Part shown: piece by piece, positions 34,396 to 44,249 of the stretch
Position numbering within the stretch: position 1 is the stretch's first letter
How the letters are laid out: every line of letters starts with the position of its first letter
Assembly (NCBI RefSeq): GCF_000005505.3
Contig: NC_016133.3
Coordinates: forward strand, 44,295,237 to 44,359,236
Length of the DNA: 64,000 nucleotides
Reading direction: 5' to 3'
Source: Brachypodium distachyon
Lineage: Eukaryota; Streptophyta; Magnoliopsida; Poales; Poaceae
The notes under the pieces: model-generated
Told to the model about the DNA's origin: nothing
The model's database searches: none
What the model saw: the letters and a program-made list of their open reading frames with translations, nothing else
Position numbers and translations under genes: made by a program

Positions 34396-35094
34396 ATGAC
34401 CATGACTTCTGAAGACGGAGACATCTCAGCTCTCCTATCTGAACCAAGTCTACCTGAAGAGGAGCCTGAGGCTTCTGGATCTGATGATTTCTTGCCTGCT
34501 ATTTTGGAATCAATCAAGTCAAATGAGAAGGCAGTTGAGCTTTCACCCGAGGAGGTTGCTTGGGCTGATTCATGTTTTGTGCATACTTCTGAATTGTCAG
34601 ATATTGACTGGGGAGCAATGAGGGGAGCGTTGCTTGATTCCCTTGAAAAGCCAGTGGAAAGTCCATATGGTACTAGTGAAGTCACTCAGCATGGTGATGT
34701 GGACATGGAGGAGCGAGGCAAAATTGATGATGATGAGGCTGCTCGTGAGGTTTGCAAGGTTGTTAATCTAATTAGAGGTGCAGATGAACATGGCAAGCAA
34801 ATGGATGGGTATGTTGCAAAATCTGAAGATGGCGATGATCTGGTTTCATCTGAAGTGGTCGAGCAACCCGAGTCGAGAGATTCTATCTTCAAGGTTTGGG
34901 ATCTAAATGTATCATTTTCTGATGACGAGGGTGAACTTGAACTCATCAATGATATGAAGGAACTCCTCAGGGACAATCCTCCAGAGGTTGCATATCCACC
35001 TCCTAGCGATTCAGCCAATGCTTTGAGCCAGATAAACATTGATGAACTTGTGGCAGGTTTGGGTGACTTGTCACTGCAGCAAACCAGCGAGTAG
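34396..35094 (+). CDS. acidic protein of unknown function, 232 residues
   Basis: A single open coding exon preceded by a likely 5' UTR intron acceptor at 34350-34351. The protein is strongly acidic, with runs such as LPEEEPEASGSDDFLP, LSPEEVAWADSCFVHTSELS, VWDLNVSFSDDEGELELIND and INIDELVAGLGDLSL. No signal peptide, membrane segment, zinc ligands or enzyme motif is visible. The short hydrophobic patches in an acidic background (DIDWGAMRGALLDSL, ELINDMKELL) could be interaction motifs. I do not recognise the family. The order of the sequence, its clean frame and the falling GC support a real gene. Two ATGs (34396, 34402) are in frame and either could be used. Confidence 0.75.
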   Translation: MTMTSEDGDISALLSEPSLPEEEPEASGSDDFLPAILESIKSNEKAVELSPEEVAWADSCFVHTSELSDIDWGAMRGALLDSLEKPVESPYGTSEVTQHGDVDMEERGKIDDDEAAREVCKVVNLIRGADEHGKQMDGYVAKSEDGDDLVSSEVVEQPESRDSIFKVWDLNVSFSDDEGELELINDMKELLRDNPPEVAYPPPSDSANALSQINIDELVAGLGDLSLQQTSE

Positions 35095-35272
35095 CTGATG
35101 CTGCGGTAGCTCTCTGACAGTGCAAATTAGTTTTTTCAGAGGCGGCTGTAGACTTCATGCATCCGTCTGAGTTTTGATGTGTGTTCTGTATGTCTGGATA
35201 ATAACCTTTTTAATGTTTTTCGTGAACAATTTCTAGGATCGTGTATACTTCTTTCTTTGCAGAAATGCTTTA

Positions 35273-35396
35273 TTCCTCCATCCAACAAAGGATGTCTCAA
35301 CTTTGATTAAATTTGAATGCATCTATACACTCAAGTTATGTCTAGATATATCCAAATTTTGAAAAACTTGAGACATTTTTTGTTGGACGGAGGGAG
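35273..35396. mobile_element. Stowaway MITE (about 125 bp)
   Basis: Ends TTCCTCCATCCAACAAAGGA and an inverted TTGTTGGACGGAGGGAG, flanked by TA. Nearly the whole element is an inverted repeat around ATGTCTCAACTTTGA. The same family recurs at 52412-52535. Confidence 0.85.
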
Positions 35397-38257
35397 TACT
35401 TGAATTCTGGCAGATTGAATATGCTTGTTTTAGTTTTCCTTTTCTCTTGTTCGTGTGCACGTGCGTTTGTCAGCTGAAATACAGTATCCATTTCGCGCAC
35501 TTCTAGTTCTTTCTCCTCTTAGTAATAAACTGTTAGGGATACCCTAAATAATTTGATGACATACAGTCATAAATTAAGAAGCTAATATACAGCTAATTGG
35601 GAAGAGAAGTTGTAGACATCACAGGTGTACGCAAGCATGCAGCTGTGTAACATAGATTAGTTTGAGTAGGGAATCGCTATGAAGTATGAATAGCAACTAA
35701 ACTAGTTTCGAAAATTATGGAATCGACAAGTACATGTCCATACAATGCATCCAAATATCCAATACATTCGTTCATACTTACATATAAACTTCAACAAATA
35801 TATATAATCAATAATTTTATAAACACAGTACGTAATAATCTCACTATTCAGAGTCTTTACTTATTGCAACTAAGAACAATAATCCACTACTGTTGCAGAT
35901 ATAGCCTTGCCGTTTTCTTGATGGCTTCTTCCAATCTGTCACAGAATGATGGACATTCCTTGCTTAGGGCTCCTTGATCTCTCTGTCAACAAAACATAAT
36001 GGATGAAACTATAAGCTCTGTGTGGATAATACTGCTATCATGACGCATGTAAAGAATTACTACCTCCGATTCATAATAAGTGTCGGGGATTTAGTACGAA
36101 CGTTGTACTAAATCATCGACACTTATTATGGATAAGAGGAAGCAGCGCTGTTTTGGATGAGGGATAATATTAGTCTTCAAATATAGATTTTCCCTTAAAA
36201 CAGAATAGTTTTTTTTTCTTCTGAAGCTGATCTTCAATATAGCTTTGAGTTGAACTAAATACCAAACCTCTCCGAGAATTTTCACTTTCCAAACATGCCT
36301 TAAGTATAGATTTCACACACAAGTATTGAAGACAAATCAAAATATTGTATGAAATTGCGCATGAACAAGTCTTATTTCATTCATATCACGGATGCACTTT
36401 CAAGGTCTCCCATACAGTTTTGCAGTTTAAAAAAAGGGAACCTAGGGCTACTTAATATGTGACCCATTATCAGAAAATGACATTTCTTGTCGATCTCTTA
36501 TCTCAAAAGACTATATGCATGGTAGTCTCACATGCTGCTTAATTATATACTAATCACAAATTGCTCCATTGGCTCGTGGCAATCAAGAATTCTGAAAGTA
36601 AACAGCTAGCTAGTTATTCAGTTTCTCCAGGGTTTTAGGAAGAGTTTTTCCATATCATGTTTAACTATGGGAATGGCATTTCACACTTCGTTCAAATTCT
36701 GAAAATGCTTACTGGGGGTCGAGATGGCATATTGATATGATTGTTCAGGCCAGTTGCATGAAATTCAAATATTAATCACATCAGAGTAGATTCGATGTAG
36801 CAGGTCCTTGGAAGAAGCTTAAGCAAAGAAATTTCAGTAGAAATTGATCAGATCAGATAATAAAGCACAGCAGGTCCATGACCCTATTGTGACATAGACA
36901 AAGGTATTCAATGAAGCAAGTTGCTAAGTTTGAAGAAACTACATGATACCATTTACACAAGCATTCCCTAAATTTCAGGGTATGCGTGTGATTTGGTTTA
37001 ATAAAAAAAAACAAAAAGGGGAAACTCTCCGGCCTCTGCATCAAGTGATGCACACAGCCAACTTAATTTAATGAAATAAATTAAGGAACATAACAGAAGG
37101 GATTCTTGAGTCAGGGGCGTACTACCCGGGCTGTATAGCATGGATCCGGCCCAAGTGAAGAACACGGTATATATGATAAGTTAGCCCGACAGCCCCCCAA
37201 GGTCCAACGGTCCCTGCAGGCCAGCAAAATAATCAAGTAGCTAAGGGTATCTGTTACCCCTATGAAAGGGCGAAGAATCTGCGCCCTGTCCGTGCATGTA
37301 CGTGTCGTTATCTCGGTCGTTGGTATGTGTTATCCCTGCCGTTGGTTGGGTTTTCTTCTTTGTGGCTGATCTGCTGCGCCTGCGCTGGCTTGGATCTTCA
37401 CCGAGACGGCGAGACGCCGACCCCCGTGAACCGTCCCGATCCCTCTCGAGTCTCGAACTCTCGATTCCCCCACCCCCTCTCTCTCTCTCCTGCAGGATCC
37501 CAGCGGCCCCCTCCCTCTGGGAATAGCTCAAACGAACTGATGACTGGCGGCCAAACACTTTGTAGGACGTCTTCTCAGCGAGAGGCGTTACGAACAGAGG
37601 TGCCTCTCGGGAACGCATTTGCGGATACCTGGGGGGCAAAGTGCAAAAATCAGAGTAAGCACTCTGTTTACATGCAGTCCGGCCATTAGCTTAGTTAGGA
37701 CACTTAGTTATCAGGTGGGACCCACATTGGCCTAGCCCCCACGCAGCTTGCTCGTGCCGCCGCCGCCGCACCCGTGCCGACAGCCTCGCCGCACCACGCA
37801 CCCCTGCTGGCCCCCGAGGTGCCGCCGGCACCCGTGTAGCGACCGCCAACCGCGCAAGCATCCTCACGGGCTGACCCCTGCCTTTCCTTGCACGCACCGG
37901 CACCCGCGTCCATTGCTCCCTTGCCTCCACCCGCGCCGTGTTCGAACCTGCACCCCCCTTGCAGTCCTCTCCTCACGCCGCCGCTGGAACGTGTCGAGAG
38001 CTTCGCGTAGGTTCTAATCCATCCGGGAACATCGTCCGCACCCCTGCTGCCACCAGCGCCGGCGGACCAATCCGAAATCGACGGGACGCCGCGTCGTGCT
38101 GCACCAGCACCTGAGGTAATAGAGCGCATAGATTCATATCCTCCCTCCCTTCCGACCCCTGGAATATTTACTATGATAAAGTTTCCCCTCGAATCGTCCG
38201 AGTTGAGCCCGATTTGAGGACGAATCGTCCGATTTGATCCCGAATTGAGGTCGATTT
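35397..38257. other. intergenic; short MITE and GC-rich leader-like DNA
   Basis: Mostly AT-rich with no ORF to 37240, apart from the small MITE at 36061. From 37240 to 38150 GC-rich sequence with a CT-run (CTCTCTCTCTCC near 37476) and a possible donor (CACCTGAG/GTAATAG near 38117) looks like gene leader or an upstream exon of the gene at 39617, but no coherent protein could be built. Confidence 0.35.
36061..36140. mobile_element. miniature hairpin MITE (about 80 bp)
   Basis: CATAATAAGTGTCG...ATTTAGTAC folds onto GTACTAAAT...CGACACTTATTATG with a tiny loop, flanked on the left by TACCTCCG. It is a near-perfect hairpin of the small Stowaway class that in cereals is often annotated as a microRNA-like locus. 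Confidence 0.75.
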
Positions 38258-39594
38258 TGTTGGGGAACTCGGTAGGCTACGCTAGCACAAAATAAAAATT
38301 CTACCGATGCTATAGATATTGAAGCACGAGATTACCACTAGACGCGCAGACCCGTAGCGGAAATAGAGTCGATGATGCATGTCGATGCCGAGTAGTCGTT
38401 CGGCCTGCTCCTCCTTGCCGATCCCACGAGTAGTTCGTCCAAGCGTCGCAGGTGCAGCGCCTCTGAGGTATCCACACGTACAGGGGAACTCCGTACGGCG
38501 GACTGCTAGATCCGATCACAAGGTTTTGGCATGGAGGTGTGACGGCCGAGTATAACTCGCGTCTGGACTGCTGTAACCCTAGCCGAGTTGGTCTCCTCCA
38601 CTTATATAGACGTCCCTAGTGGGCTCAACACTTGAGGCCCGTTAGGAGTCTAAACCCGATACGAGTTGGATCCGATCCAACTCGGTCCCCACCCCTTAAG
38701 CGTGTGACCCTTCAGGTTCGCGGTCAATCGGACACGACTACGAGCTCGGACTACGGGCCTGAGTAACACCTTACTTGTCCACTGGCACCGACTCAAGTCG
38801 ATAGTTGGTAGCGGCGCCTAGCAGCACGTGCCAACTCCCGAGTGACCACAAGGTATATTGACGAACCATACAATGTGTCATATGCAACATTCCTTTTGCC
38901 TCATGATATGTGTGTCGAGCTCAAGGCGAGTGCTTGTCATCCTTGTGGATAGCTCGACTCTCTTCTCGTTCCTGTGATACAGATTCCCGAACGGGTTAAC
39001 ACTTAACCCAAGTCGCATGGCCATGCTTTCCGAATCTGATCACTCGAGAGGGCCCAGAGATATCTCTTCGAATAGGAGGGGCAAATCCCATCTTGATCAA
39101 CCATGACTCGCAGCATGCTTCTCAGCAAACCCGAAAGCTACATTTATAACCACCCAGTTACGGAGTAGTGTTTGGCAACCCCTAAGTAGGCCGATTCACA
39201 TCCCAAGCTCATGCGATGACCTCACGTCTAGGACTGGCATATACATCGTACTTGAGACTAACAAATGACAATCATCTCGTTGTATCTCAGTGCGGGTCTG
39301 TCCGATTCAACAATCTCATTGTCGAGTCCATGCTATCAGTCGGCAACACCTTGTCCTATGACTTGTGAAACATAGTCATCATACTGATTCACATTGCTAG
39401 TCTAGGTTATGATGTCCGCATAACCTCAATGACCAAGGACCATTAGAACAACATCATAGAATACATAGTCTCACAAACAAATCACGTATTTATTGATACA
39501 TATCAGTGATGATGTTCAAGGACAATAACAATAACTCATGAATACATAGGAAATAACATCATCACATGATTGCCTCTAGGGCATATCTCCAACA
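38258..39594. mobile_element. solo LTR (1337 bp) with 5-bp target duplication
   Basis: It starts TGTTGGGGAACTCGG and ends GGGCATATCTCCAACA, a familiar terminal pair of grass LTRs. It is flanked by GATTT on both sides (38253-38257 and 39595-39599). No primer-binding site, internal region or second LTR is present, so it arose by unequal recombination between LTRs. Its orientation as written follows the plus strand TG...CA, but the transcriptional strand is not certain. It ends about 20 bases upstream of the start of the small coiled-coil gene. Confidence 0.92.
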
Positions 39595-39616
39595 GATTTG
39601 GCCGCCGTGGACAGGG

Positions 39617-40206
39617 ATGGGGCGTAGTGGGTTCACAGACGACGGAGGAGCTTCCATGATGGAATGGCTCATCGATTCGGTGGAGAGTAGCATCGATTCT
39701 GTGGAGAAGGTGAGCAATTTTGCTTTGGCCGGCTTCATTTCGAGTTGGATATTCTGTTTGTTTGTTGCTTAGTACTCATGGCTGCTTCCATGGTTGGGGT
39801 GTACTGTTAAATTGTGTAGCGCAACCAGGGTTATTTTGACCCAGATTACTTGTTGGAGCATGAGCATGATGACGACGAGCAGAATCTGGGCGAGAGCAGT
39901 GATGTGATGAACAAGATTTTGGCTAGTTATGAAGCACAGGTGAAAGAAGAGAAGATGAAGAACCAAAAATTACTAGATGACATGTTAAAGCTTGAGATCG
40001 AGCTTGCTTTCCAGGACCAAGTGATAGAAGAGTTGGAAAGCAAGATTGCTGAAAATCAGAAGCAGAATGAAGAGCTGAAAAGAGAACTGGAAGAAAGGAA
40101 GATTTTGAATGTAGAAGTTGGACAAGTTAGGGATTTTGCAATGGCATCTTGGAGTGTGGGCATCACCTTAGCTTTTGTTTTAGCTTGTTTTGTGGCTTGG
40201 TCTTAG
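39617..40206 (+). CDS. small coiled-coil protein with C-terminal transmembrane anchor, unknown function
   Basis: Two exons are proposed: 39617-39713 and 39821-40206, joined through GTGAGC...TTGTGTAG in phase. The first exon ends SSIDSVEK and the second begins RNQGYFDPDYL, then an acidic EHEHDDDEQ stretch. A coiled coil follows (about VMNKILASYEAQVKEEKMKN to LKRELEERK, heptad-rich in L, I, E and K). A final hydrophobic segment, SWSVGITLAFVLACFVAWS, ends at the stop. This is the layout of a tail-anchored membrane protein. An in-frame ATG at 39659 is an alternative start. Grass GRF-zinc-finger proteins often have a similar coiled-coil plus TM tail, but no zinc finger is seen here; it may have been lost or lie upstream of the solo LTR. 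I do not recognise the gene. Confidence 0.6.
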
Positions 40207-40355
40207 TTATGTCAATTGTTTAATAGTGCTTTGGTTTGTTGTACTCAGTGGCATCATGGGGTGTGGGCATTGCTTTTAGCTGTCGTTTTAGCTACTTCTG
40301 TGAGTGGGCCTAACTTCTGTCAGTTGTTGTATAATTGCTTTGGTTTGTTGTGCTT
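40142..40355 (+). repeat. tandem duplication of the TM-coding tail and 3' UTR (about 107-bp units)
   Basis: Unit 1 (40142-40248, TGGCATCTTGGAGTGTGGGC ... TTTGGTTTGTTGTACTCAG) encodes the membrane anchor, the stop and the start of the 3' UTR. Unit 2 (40249-40355, TGGCATCATGGGGTGTGGGC ... TTTGGTTTGTTGTGCTTGG) repeats it with about 20% divergence. The junction ends TACTCAG, a potential splice acceptor directly in front of unit 2. Confidence 0.8.
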
Positions 40356-40509
40356 GGAAGCTGTCGGCATGTGTGAGACATTTTAAATAATGAGACTAGG
40401 AGTATTGTAACAACAGAAATGTGCTGCCAACATGAATATAAAAGACAGTGCAAGTACTTTAGCCTAATATGAAATTGTTACTGCATAGAGTACTTAATAC
40501 AAGCCATGG

Positions 40510-40630
40510 GTTAATACATCCTAAGATCATTGTTGTCAAGCCAAATTACACATTCGGCGATCCTAAGATCATTGTCAAGCCAAAATACATATTCGGCGAT
40601 CCTAATTTCCTTCTCGAGCACTAATTTCAT
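40510..40630 (+). repeat. short direct repeats
   Basis: Variants of CCTAAGATCATTGTCAAGCC and ATACATATTCGGCGATCC are repeated at about 40528 and 40560 in the spacer between the two convergent genes. Confidence 0.6.
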
Positions 40631-40768
40631 TCTCAAGGACTAATATGCTTCTCAATCCAAAAGGTGCGCCAGCTCGAATTCTTGTTGCAGATTCTTGCCC
40701 AGATTCTACTATACCCGAACAAGTTGCACGAGTCACTTTTCGACGCCTCTCGCCAGTTCTGTCCACTC

Positions 40769-41278
40769 TTAGGTGCCCCTGCGCGTGAAGTACAAGCTTT
40801 CCGCACCACTGACCAACAGCACAAAACCAGCACCAGCCGCAGCTGCTGCATAGCAGATGTCATAGTAAACATCTAGGGGGTTGCCGAGAAGCGCTATTCG
40901 CAGCTGATACCCATTGGTGGTGCCAACCAGGACCACGGTCTCGTCTGGGGAAACAACAGTGCCAGGGCCCGTCCCAGAGAGCATCAAGAAGTTGCCGTGG
41001 GCACCTACAATCCCCTCCCCCCCCCCCCCCCCAAGCTGCACAACCACATGAGCCGGCCCGAGGTAGGGCACACCAAGAACCACACGGTAGAGTGGCGGCG
41101 TGGCAGCATTGCGCAAGGCACGGATGTTGGCTAGCAAAGCGGCACCTACTGCGGTGACGGTGCCGATTCGGGGACGCCCTTGGCCGGTGGCAACTTGGAA
41201 AACCCGGCCACCAATGTTGACTAGTAGCACTAGGCTTTGCTGGGCGGCGACTTGGGCGTCGGCTAGGTTGTCGTCCAT
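40769..41278 (-). CDS. 169-residue protein of unknown function with C-terminal hydrophobic segment
   Basis: The start MDDNLADAQVAAQQSLVLLV is preferred over upstream in-frame codons because those translate a GC-rich minisatellite into low-complexity Pro/Ser/Arg sequence. The body has alternating hydrophobic blocks (NIGGRVFQVATGQGRPRIG, LYRVVLGVPYLGPAHVVVQL, VSPDETVVLVGTTNGYQLRI). It ends with a possible membrane segment (ICYAAAAAGAGFVLLVSG). A run of 16 G on the coding strand (41017-41032) encodes a glycine string and sets the downstream frame, so an assembly error or polymorphism there would change the product. The gene converges on the coiled-coil gene 560 bp away. I do not recognise the family. 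Confidence 0.5.
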   Translation of the reverse strand: MDDNLADAQVAAQQSLVLLVNIGGRVFQVATGQGRPRIGTVTAVGAALLANIRALRNAATPPLYRVVLGVPYLGPAHVVVQLGGGGGEGIVGAHGNFLMLSGTGPGTVVSPDETVVLVGTTNGYQLRIALLGNPLDVYYDICYAAAAAGAGFVLLVSGAESLYFTRRGT

Positions 41279-41339
41279 TGCGGGAATGGGAGGCGGCGGC
41301 GGCTGCGGGTCGGGTTGGAGGAAGGAGGCGGTTGGGTGC

Positions 41340-41665
41340 GGGTCAGGGTGGAGGAATGGGAGGCGGCCACGGGTGGAGGAAGGAGGCGGGAGCTCGGGTG
41401 GAGGAATGGGAGGCGGCCGCAGGTGGAGGAAGGAGGCGGGAGCTCGGGTGGAGGAATGGAGGTGGCCGCGCGGGGAGGAAGGAGGAAGGAGGCGGGAGCT
41501 CAAGCTCGGGTGGAGGTGGCCGCGCGGTGAGGGGTGGAGGAATGGGAGGCGGCGGTGCGGGGAGGAAGGAGGCAGGAGCTCGAGCTCGGGTGGAGGTGGC
41601 CGCGCGGTGAGGGGTGGAGGAATGGGAGGCGGCGATGCGGGGAGGAAGGAGGCGGGAGGTGGCGG
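41340..41665. repeat. GC-rich minisatellite, about 50-bp units
   Basis: At least five imperfect copies of a unit with GTGGAGGAATGGGAGGCGGC and GGAGGAAGGAGGCGGGAGCT lie immediately upstream of the 169-residue gene. All three plus-strand frames are open through it by composition, which creates false ORFs. Confidence 0.85.
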
Positions 41666-41971
41666 TGGCGGATGGGGAATGGGAGCCAGTCTGGCTAGGG
41701 TTGAGGCAGGGGTTATAGGGGCGCAGCCGGAATGTGTTTATTTTAGCATTGTTCTTAGGTACTTAGGAACAGACGACTGCACAGTAAAGAGTAAACGAGG
41801 GGTAAAATGAAAAAAAACCCGCAGCCCGAAGGCTCGTGGATGCTATTTGCCAAAGCGGGGGATCGAACGCGGGTGGCTCGGGAATGGGAGGATGCTCGGG
41901 GCCATGAACAAGCTGAGTGATCTGAAGAAGGGAGGGTGTGCTGCATTATATACATGCCAGTTTAAGCTAAT

Positions 41972-42640
41972 TGATGTTTTTTTGAATATTCAACCATCCA
42001 ACTTTGCCCAAATAGATTGAAATTTGGTATACACACGAATTTTGAGTAGTAAAGAAGTATGTAAAATTTGGGGAAAAAAATAAAATGTTTTGCCTATTAT
42101 TTATTTTTGAAAACATTTAAATTTGAACAAATTTGGTGAAAAAGCGACATTATGTATCACAAAATGGTGAACAAACACTGATATAATGTTACGTATGACA
42201 CCGAGGTGAAATAAACATCATTTCAACCGGTTTTGCTGAAGTTGGAGTGTGTTACACCTTTGAAATTCATTTTTTGTTTTTCAGCCATTTTGAATCTTTT
42301 AATAATATCAAATATAACTCCGAAAAATCTGAATTTTGGCATGGCTTCATATTTTGTCATGAATACATCCCATAAAAAAATCAGACGAAAATATGAATTT
42401 TACATGAAACATGGTGTGTAAACTAGCACATATGACTGAAGTGTTTTAGAATCTTCTATTGAGATGTTGGGGAAACGATGTTGTTTTGAATATTCAACCA
42501 TCCAACTTTGCCCAAATCGATTGAAATTTGGTACACACATCACTTTTGACTAAGTAGACAAGTACGTAAAATTTAGGGGGGGGGGAATAAAATGTTTTGC
42601 TATTTTTTGATTTTTGAAAACATTTAAATTTGAATTCTTG
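41972..42640. repeat. pair of about 160-bp direct repeats 510 bp apart
   Basis: Copies at 41972-42131 and 42483-42640 share TTGAATATTCAACCATCCAA, CTTTGCCCAAAT(A/C)GATTG, AAAATGTTTTGC and GAAAACATTTAAATTTGAA. The surrounding DNA is AT-rich with TTTGAAATTTGG-type motifs. These are probably internal repeats of a decayed element. Confidence 0.75.
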
Positions 42641-43048
42641 ATCAACTAATTGGACATTACCTTGGTTTTGTAATGAGTAAAGGATATTTGAAGCATGTAA
42701 TAAGTTTAAGTATGTAATTTGAAGCATATAACATGTATACCTTGTTTTCAGATTTGAAAGTTTTTGGTACTTTTAAACCCGGTCAAACTTCGTCCAAATC
42801 TGGTCAAACCAAAATCGACTTTCTCAGAATGTGTTCAAATTTTATCAGCGTGCGTAACTTTTGATTCTGAATCATTTGGTACCAAATTCATTGATATGTT
42901 CTGTTGAGATTTGAAAGTTATCGTATGTTTTTAGTTCAAATTTGGGCATCTTTCATAGGTTCAAATGATTTGAATTTTGTACCAACTGATTTGAAATTTG
43001 GAGGAAGTGCATAACTTGACATTCTCAATCCATTGGTGCAATCAGAAT

Positions 43049-43091
43049 CCAATTTGGAGGAAGTTGAAATTTTAGGCTTCCTCCAAATTGG
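43049..43091. repeat. perfect 15-bp inverted repeat (hairpin)
   Basis: CCAATTTGGAGGAAG, a 13-base spacer, then its exact reverse complement CTTCCTCCAAATTGG. Confidence 0.85.
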
Positions 43092-43619
43092 TCCATTTAG
43101 GTGGGATTATATCTCCATTTTGTCATGGTCAACAAAAGTCAACAATGTCGAAATGTTTCCGAATTTGATCAGTGTGTGTAAGTCTCAATGTATATTCCAT
43201 TTTTGCAATCTGAATGATATATGGAGGAGGTCGGTTTGAACGAAAATCTGGGAAAATGACAAGTGCAGAATACAAGTTCAGAAAACACTTCAGACAACAC
43301 AAGTTCACGGTACAACTTCAGACAACACTTCGAACACAAGTGCAGAATACAAGTTTAGAAATCCAAAAGGAATGAAAGTCTTGCATGCTTCTTGGCTGGC
43401 TTCTTCTTCGGCGCCGCTGTCGTAGTGCGGGGCTCAGACACCGGGGATGCGCGAGCACCCCCTTTTAGGTGACGAATCCGAGGGCCCCTCAGGATGCCCG
43501 CCTCCTTGTCCTCCCTGCGGGGGAGGGTTTTCTCCCTGCCCCGAGGCGCGAGGCGCGTTTCCGTGCCCCGGGTTCTGTCTACAGCCTGAGCCAGCCAGGG
43601 CGCCCTCGCCCTGCGGCTG

Positions 43620-44141
43620 CTAGGCGGCGAGTGCGAGGAGCGCGTCCAACTCTGCACTCCACACCTCGTGTGCCGGCGTGCCTTGCTGCAGCTCGTACCG
43701 CACCATGACTTGCGCGGCAATGATGGCTTCTGCCGGGGTTTTGGCTGGGGGCAGTCGATTCTCCGACCGGCTGCCCTCCGCCCTGTCCCCTGGCACACCC
43801 GGGTGAGTAGGGTGCGATCCCGACGGCGTCGCTCGCGACGCGATGTGTTCGTGGTGCAGCTGCCGCTGCGCGTCTCCGGCCCGCGAGTGAACTCGCTGGC
43901 CGGCGCGGGCGGCATTGTGGCCGCTCGCGCGACTGGCTCCGGCGCTGGGAGCTGCTGGCCCCCTCAGCCGATTGTCCGCCGACGGCTGAGGAGGTAGGGG
44001 TGGCAGCTGCGACTGCTGCACCCGAGAGGGCTCAGGGTTCTCCTGAGCCTGCGACACGGGTTGCGCGTCTTGCGACCGCGTGTGCGCCACTGGGGCGCCA
44101 CGCGGGTCGATCCGAGAGTCACCAGCCCGCTTGGGAGGCAT
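43620..44141 (-). CDS. gag-leader ORF of the deleted gypsy element
   Basis: 173 codons beginning MPPKRAGDSRIDPRG about 110 bases inside the 5' LTR. It is rich in P, Q, S and A, and ends QELQQGTPAHEVW-like (RYELQQGTPAHEVWSAELDA). This kind of sequence is found at the start of gag in some cereal gypsy elements. No zinc knuckle or protease follows because the rest is deleted. Confidence 0.55.
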   Translation of the reverse strand: MPPKRAGDSRIDPRGAPVAHTRSQDAQPVSQAQENPEPSRVQQSQLPPLPPQPSADNRLRGPAAPSAGASRASGHNAARAGQRVHSRAGDAQRQLHHEHIASRATPSGSHPTHPGVPGDRAEGSRSENRLPPAKTPAEAIIAAQVMVRYELQQGTPAHEVWSAELDALLALAA

Positions 44142-44249
44142 GGCGATTGGCTCTGTTGTCGGGGTAGGCGAGGCCGATGTTGCTGTAGACGATGGCGTCG
44201 GCGGTCACCGGCGAGCTCTCCTCACGCGCCCCCTACCTTGCACGCCAGA

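Larger units (their letters stand above)
41666..43354. other. AT-rich intergenic DNA with direct repeats and a perfect hairpin
   Basis: No supportable gene. It contains the direct-repeat pair (41972-42640) and a 15-bp perfect inverted repeat (43049-43063 with 43077-43091). It could be the untranslated 3' part of the minus-strand Mutator element, but no terminal inverted repeat was found to prove it. Confidence 0.4.

Noticed and set aside
41100..41810. Plus-strand ORF of 236 residues
   Set aside because: It is the antisense of the 169-residue gene plus a GC-rich minisatellite. All frames are open there, and the product is Gly/Arg/Glu low complexity.
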